Below, piece by piece: positions 61,301-64,000 of a stretch of DNA of 64,000 nucleotides. Below the pieces are notes generated by a model. The model had not been told where the DNA came from. It ran no database searches and saw only the letters and a list, made by a program, of their open reading frames with translations. Origin of the DNA: Dyella sp. BiH032 (GTDB lineage Bacteria; Pseudomonadota; Gammaproteobacteria; Xanthomonadales; Rhodanobacteraceae); NCBI RefSeq assembly GCF_031954525.1, contig NZ_CP134867.1, positions 4,092,001 to 4,156,000 on the forward strand, read 5' to 3'. Made by a program: the position numbers and the translations under genes. Each line of letters starts with the position of its first letter. Position 1 is the first letter of the stretch.

Positions 61301-61458
61301 GACTGCGGGGCCACCTGGCCGAAGATCGAACCGGTGATGTTGGACTGAGCGAGGGCGCCGGTGCTCGCCAGGGCGAGGGCAACGGCCAGGGCCAGGGACG
61401 AACGCCCCTTAGGCCGCTTCGTAAAAGCAGCGAAGTAACTCACGAGTTGTACTCCCAT
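58375..61458 (-). CDS. Oar-like TonB-dependent outer-membrane receptor
   Basis: The 1,027-residue protein has a signal peptide (about 1-38, ending TGALAQ), an N-terminal carboxypeptidase-regulatory-like domain (about 40-115, with VDEQGRYRFSSLPTGRYTVTL), a plug domain containing LPIGRDIAAAALLAP and GRSTGGVINIVTKRGSN, and a large beta-barrel ending in Phe (VTARYDF). No typical TonB box is identifiable. Such receptors take up peptides or other large substrates. I chose ATG 61458; an in-frame TTG at 61476 would add six residues. No ligand-specific neighbours are present. Confidence 0.9.
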   Translation of the reverse strand: MGVQLVSYFAAFTKRPKGRSSLALAVALALASTGALAQSNITGSIFGQVAPQSGNTVEIKNVDTGLTRSATVDEQGRYRFSSLPTGRYTVTLKNDGAAVSTRDNVELSIAGGTEVSFGASAATATAADAKNLDGVSVVASALPAIDVSSVDTRTVLTSEQLAKLPIGRDIAAAALLAPSVVANSSYGVPSFGGAASSENAYFINGYAVTNPLTSIGFTQLPFDAIDQQQVLTGGYGAEFGRSTGGVINIVTKRGSNQTKGGVYTIWEPEALRASPRNNYFPHTGAATNAATDGTLYQYRNRNQYWKSTVGAYLSGALIKDRLFYYIDAEVNRQEGAEVRSFSNSAASASKIGYSDFTSKIPRWTAKIDWNITDNHILEFTGVSDKTETTSQRYAYDYKSLSHGSKQTGGVYNKDGGDLYIAKYTGYITDDLTVSALYGTQTVKHVQTNYGFDPACPYISVGSNAQAPGLTYNSCQTAVTSTLPLEGANDKTKGWRLDIEYRLGDHDIRFGYDAQNAKSFTGKEYAGGYAWIYAKQTNPATAIDPGLGVIGSPASAGGLGAQGYYVYKAYNTQRAGVETDQAAQFIEDRWQVSDRWLLSLGLRNEQFTNYNKNGDAYIKQRHQLAPRLGASWDVFGDSSLKVFANAGRYHLAVPNNAAVRSVSGSLISNQYFTYTGVDPNSGAPLGLNPIAVDPTSPFICANTGGVSSNKECGQAPDPRTVAAKGLRSHFQDEYILGMEQQLTPTFNWGAKLTYRKLMSAIDDTCIQALGNKCLTFNPGRGNTFLVPQADGSLKEVHLSQKDLGLPDLKRKYYAVDLFVEHPFADSWYGKVEYTFSRNYGNTEGQLASDLDTGAGGQTDVSRTQDWDLPQLMVGSNGVLPNHRAHQVKAFGYYQLNTEWRFGGTLVAASGRPKNCTSFYPTADKGLYNSSTYWFCGLPGQPGYTISPRGSHGTTPWTYQLNLNAAYTPGWMDNKLTLQLDVINVLNRQTATMYNYRYALNRTTVNPLYGRELNYTDPRYFRVTARYDF

Positions 61459-61971
61459 CAACTTGTAGCAACGCAAAGATCCGCAGTAGGTGCGGACCGG
61501 GGATGTGGGTCGTGCGGGCCCGGGGTGGGACCCTGCTCAGAGGAAGAACGGAACGCTCCCGGACGGCTCAACCAGATGGCCCTCGACGAGCCCCCCTCTC
61601 GCAACCGTCCGGCCCCAAGAGCAGCCGGCTGTATAACGCAACATCGTGCGAAGCTCAACGAATTCGTAACGCAATTTTCTGAGCTGTGTCACTAGTCATG
61701 ACCCTGCTTTCGCACATGAAATGCCGTAATCCACTGTCTTGAAAGAGAACATGTGCTGCCGCACCGCAGCAGCGCAAGTTTCGCGAAAGCTTACGAATTC
61801 TCTGCATCTCGAGCACGAATCCTTCGCAATGAGCAGCCCGCACTGAACGGGCCGGCCCGCTATCGAAGCGATGTTCACACCGGTGCTGTTGGTATGGACG
61901 ACGGACGCTCAAAGCGACCCGTCCTACTGTCCGCGTCCCCCGGACAGCGTCCCCTACACAGGAGAGTTGCC
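61459..61971. other. Divergent intergenic region between the receptor and BON genes
   Basis: This 513-bp region has no gene. It contains a promoter candidate for the receptor gene (61631-61659, minus strand) and a 10-bp palindrome tttcgcgaaa at 61779-61788 that could bind a regulator of either gene. Short frames here are not supported. Confidence 0.5.
61631..61659 (-). promoter_or_regulatory. Candidate sigma-70 promoter of the TonB-dependent receptor gene
   Basis: On the minus strand ttgagc (61659-61654), a 17-base spacer, then tataca (61636-61631) fits a -35/-10 pair with 4 of 6 matches in each box. It implies an untranslated leader of about 165 bases before ATG 61458. Confidence 0.4.
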
Positions 61972-62340
61972 ATGCAGACTTCGACTTTGTTCCGCAAGAC
62001 CCTGTTCACCGCTGGCCTGGCCGCGGTCTTCGCCGCCTCGCCGCTGGCGCAGGTCGCCGCGCAGGATGCCGGCGCAATGCAGAAGTCCTCTACCAACCAG
62101 ACCGTGCCCGACAAGGCCGCCGACGGCTGGATCACCACCAAGGTGAAATCCGAGCTGGCGACCACCAAGGGCGTCAAGAGCGGCGATCTGTCGGTCAATA
62201 CGACGGACGGCGTCGTCACCATCACGGGCACCGCCGCCAGCTCCGCGCAGAAGGCCAAGATCGAAAGCGTCGCCAAGGCGGTCAAGGGCGTGAAGACGGT
62301 CGACACCAGCGGCGTGACCATCAGCGATACCGCCAAGTGA
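61972..62340 (+). CDS. Periplasmic BON-domain protein (OsmY-like)
   Basis: The 122-residue protein has a signal peptide (about 1-30, ending QVAAQ) and one BON domain (about 48-120: DGWITTKVKSELATTKGVKS, DGVVTITGTAASSAQKAKIE, VKGVKTVDTSGVTIS). BON proteins bind phospholipid and are often induced by osmotic or envelope stress. The ribosome binding site aggagag lies about 6 bases upstream, and a strong terminator lies 29 bp after the stop. E. coli OsmY has two BON domains; this one is single. Confidence 0.88.
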   Translation: MQTSTLFRKTLFTAGLAAVFAASPLAQVAAQDAGAMQKSSTNQTVPDKAADGWITTKVKSELATTKGVKSGDLSVNTTDGVVTITGTAASSAQKAKIESVAKAVKGVKTVDTSGVTISDTAK

Positions 62341-62369
62341 CCGTCGCGCTGGCAAGCGCGCAAGACTGG

Positions 62370-62398
62370 AAAGGGGCCGCAAGGCCCCTTTCTTTTTT
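62370..62398 (+). terminator. Rho-independent terminator
   Basis: The stem aaaggggcc / ggccccttt with loop gcaa is followed by cttttttg. It ends the BON-domain gene transcript and lies before the opposing end of pilU. Confidence 0.93.
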
Positions 62399-62503
62399 GA
62401 CGTAACGAAGAACGCAGCCGCTATCGCGGCGCTAAAACAGGAACGGCGGCCCGAAGCCGCCGTTCTCCATCGTGAAAGAAATCCGGTTCGCCGGCTCCCC
62501 CGC

Positions 62504-63670
62504 TCAGCGATACAGCATCCCGCCGCCGAACTGGTTGGAATCGCGGGTCTCTTCCAGCTCCACCCCGTCCAGACCCTGCGAAAGCGTGTGGGCGTCGCCG
62601 CCCTGGGCCAGCTTGATGCGCAGGCGCACTTCGTTGGAGCTGTCGGCGTGGCGCAGGGCGTCCTCGTAGGAGATCTCGCCGGCGTGGTAGAGCTCGACCA
62701 GGCTCTGGTCGAAGGTCTTCATGCCGAGGTTGGTGGATTCCTTCATCACTTCCTTGAGCTTGTGGATCTCGCCCTGGCGGATGTAGTCCTGCACCAGCGG
62801 CGTGCCCAGCAGGATCTCCACCGCCACGCGGCGGGCCTTGCCGTCCGGCGTGGGAATGAGCTGCTGCGCCACCACGCCCTTGAGGTTGAGCGACAGGTCC
62901 ATGAACAGCTGCTGCCGGCGGTCTTCCGGGAAGAAATGCAGGATGCGGTCCATCGCCTGGTTGGCGTTGTTCGCGTGCAGGGTGCATAGGCACAGGTGGC
63001 CCGTCTCGGAGAAGTTGATGGCGTGCTCCATCGTCTCGCGCGTACGCACCTCGCCGATCATGATCACGTCCGGCGCCTGGCGCAGCGTGTTCTTCAGCGC
63101 GTTCTCCCAGCTGTCGGTATCGATGCCCAGCTCGCGCTGCGTGATGATGCAGCCTTCGTGCTTGTGCACGTATTCGATCGGGTCTTCGATGGTGATGATG
63201 TGCCCGGTCGAGTTGGCGTTGCGGTAGCCGATCATCGCCGCGAGCGAGGTCGACTTACCGGTGCCGGTGCCGCCGACGAAGATGATGATGCCGCGCTTGG
63301 TCATCGCCAGCTGCTTGATCACCGGCGGCAGGCTCAGTTCCTCCACCGTCGGGATCTTGGCCTCGATCCGGCGCAGCACCATGCCCACGCAGTTGCGCTG
63401 GTAGAAGCACGAGACACGGAAGCGGCCCACGCCCTGCGCCGAGATGGCGAACTGGCATTCGTGGGTCTTCTCGAACTCCTCGCGCTGGGCGGGCGTCATG
63501 ACGTTGAGCACCATGTCGCGCGACTGCTGCGCGGACAGCGGGCTCTGCGTGATGGGCACGATGCGGCCCTGCACCTTCATCGACGGCGCGACGCCGGCCG
63601 TGATGAACAGGTCCGAGGCCTTCTTGTGGACCATCAGCTTGAGGAAGGAGGTGAAATCGAAGTCGCTCAT
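62504..63670 (-). CDS. pilU: PilU, twitching motility ATPase
   Basis: The 388-residue hexameric ATPase is an accessory retraction motor of type IV pili. It has Walker A GGTGTGKS (133-140), the Asp box in HIITIEDPIEYVH, Walker B VIMIGEVRTRETME and the His box TGHLCLCTLHANNA. The C-terminal tail beyond about 350 (QGGDAHTLSQGLDGVELEE) is longer than in PilT, as usual for PilU. I chose ATG 63670, which has ggaggg about 6 bases upstream. It follows pilT with 115 bp between. Confidence 0.94.
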   Translation of the reverse strand: MSDFDFTSFLKLMVHKKASDLFITAGVAPSMKVQGRIVPITQSPLSAQQSRDMVLNVMTPAQREEFEKTHECQFAISAQGVGRFRVSCFYQRNCVGMVLRRIEAKIPTVEELSLPPVIKQLAMTKRGIIIFVGGTGTGKSTSLAAMIGYRNANSTGHIITIEDPIEYVHKHEGCIITQRELGIDTDSWENALKNTLRQAPDVIMIGEVRTRETMEHAINFSETGHLCLCTLHANNANQAMDRILHFFPEDRRQQLFMDLSLNLKGVVAQQLIPTPDGKARRVAVEILLGTPLVQDYIRQGEIHKLKEVMKESTNLGMKTFDQSLVELYHAGEISYEDALRHADSSNEVRLRIKLAQGGDAHTLSQGLDGVELEETRDSNQFGGGMLYR

Positions 63671-63690
63671 ATGCCCTCCGGGAGGGAGTC

Positions 63691-63782
63691 GGGAATAGAG
63701 AACAGGGAATCGGAAGAGCAAGTCCGGGCAAGCTTGCGGTTACGCGCTTTACCCATTCTCTATTTCCCAATCCCCATTCCCT
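63691..63782. repeat. Imperfect inverted repeat between pilT and pilU
   Basis: The arm gggaatagagaacagggaat (63691-63710) is matched in reverse complement by the stretch cattctctatttcccaatcc followed by ccattccct (about 63754-63782). Such gggaat-rich motifs look like a further dispersed element in this genome. It could also fold in the pilT-pilU transcript. Confidence 0.5.
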
Positions 63783-63785
63783 GGA

Positions 63786-64000
63786 TTACTTGAACACTTC
63801 CTTGTTCCTGGCATAGGCCGCCGCCTGCTGGCGCGTCACCAGGCCGCGCTTGACCAGGTCTTGCAAGTTCTGGTCCAAGGTCTGCATGCCGTATTGCTGG
63901 CCGGTCTGGATGGCAGAGTACATCTGCGCCACCTTGTCCTCGCGGATCAGGTTACGGATCGCGGGGATGCCCACCATGATCTCGTGCGCCGCCAGGCGTC
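63786..64000 (-). CDS. pilT: PilT, pilus retraction ATPase (C-terminal part)
   Basis: The gene runs off the right edge; only about 71 C-terminal residues are visible. These include RLAAHEIMVGIPAIRNLIRE, KVAQMYSAIQTGQQYGMQTL and DLVKRGLVTRQQAAAYARN, the signature end of PilT including the AIRNLIRE region needed for retraction. It is upstream of pilU in the same direction. Confidence 0.93.
   Translation of the reverse strand, partial: RLAAHEIMVGIPAIRNLIREDKVAQMYSAIQTGQQYGMQTLDQNLQDLVKRGLVTRQQAAAYARNKEVFK

Noticed and set aside
58303..61695. An 1,130-codon plus-strand frame opposite the TonB-dependent receptor
   Set aside because: Antisense of a clear receptor gene; Arg/Val/Gly-rich with no start signal.

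Overview
The window is a high-GC chromosomal segment of a gammaproteobacterium, most likely of the order Xanthomonadales and the family Rhodanobacteraceae (Dyella, Luteibacter, Rhodanobacter or Frateuria type). Three things suggest this. The gene order pyrB-ruvX-yqgE-tonB-gshB next to a pilGHIJ-chpABC operon is that of Pseudomonas/Xanthomonas-group genomes. A very large Oar-like TonB-dependent receptor is present. Short palindromic intergenic repeats of the kind scattered through xanthomonad genomes occur repeatedly. The assignment comes from recognised families and synteny, not from a database search. No tRNA, rRNA, CRISPR array, prophage or insertion sequence was seen.

Layout. Bases 1-3,400: the end of an unidentified gene, a TlpA-like thioredoxin protein, an exported Ntn-hydrolase asparaginase and a single-chain succinyl-CoA:3-ketoacid CoA-transferase. 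3,500-9,300: an OmpR/histidine-kinase pair, then tesA divergent from the ABC exporter pair ybbA-ybbP, whose start codons overlap. 9,985-13,200: a glutathione S-transferase, an SLC13-type anion permease, and two secreted proteins. 13,750-18,950: mazG, cysQ, nudE, an inositol-phosphatase/histidinol-phosphatase and gspN on the minus strand, with bioA divergent. 19,000-24,000: a small secreted protein, rsmE, a DUF5676-like membrane protein and a GH31 glycosidase. 24,270-31,100: an accessory region of A+T-richer small unknowns, a Sel1 protein, putative immunity genes and a 1,537-residue RHS protein.

31,400-43,535 is the complete minus-strand pilG-pilH-pilI-pilJ-chpA-chpB-chpC operon, the chemosensory system for type IV pili. 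It has no pilK methyltransferase gene, and ChpB has lost its catalytic serine, so receptor-methylation adaptation looks dismantled. Divergent from it, gshB, tonB, yqgE, ruvX and pyrB overlap or abut one another. 48,000-57,000 holds a lipoprotein and a 2,151-residue autotransporter with six exact-length 192-bp repeats. The rest contains a diguanylate cyclase, the TonB-dependent receptor, a BON-domain protein, and the twitching ATPases pilU and pilT (pilT runs off the edge). The window thus carries both the sensory operon and the retraction motors of type IV pili, with surface proteins (autotransporter, RHS) between and beside them.

The most interesting points are the RHS toxin island with its mosaic composition, the apparent loss of the adaptation branch in the Pil-Chp pathway, the fused CoA-transferase, the homogenised repeats in the autotransporter together with a possible leader peptide upstream of it, and three families of dispersed palindromes.
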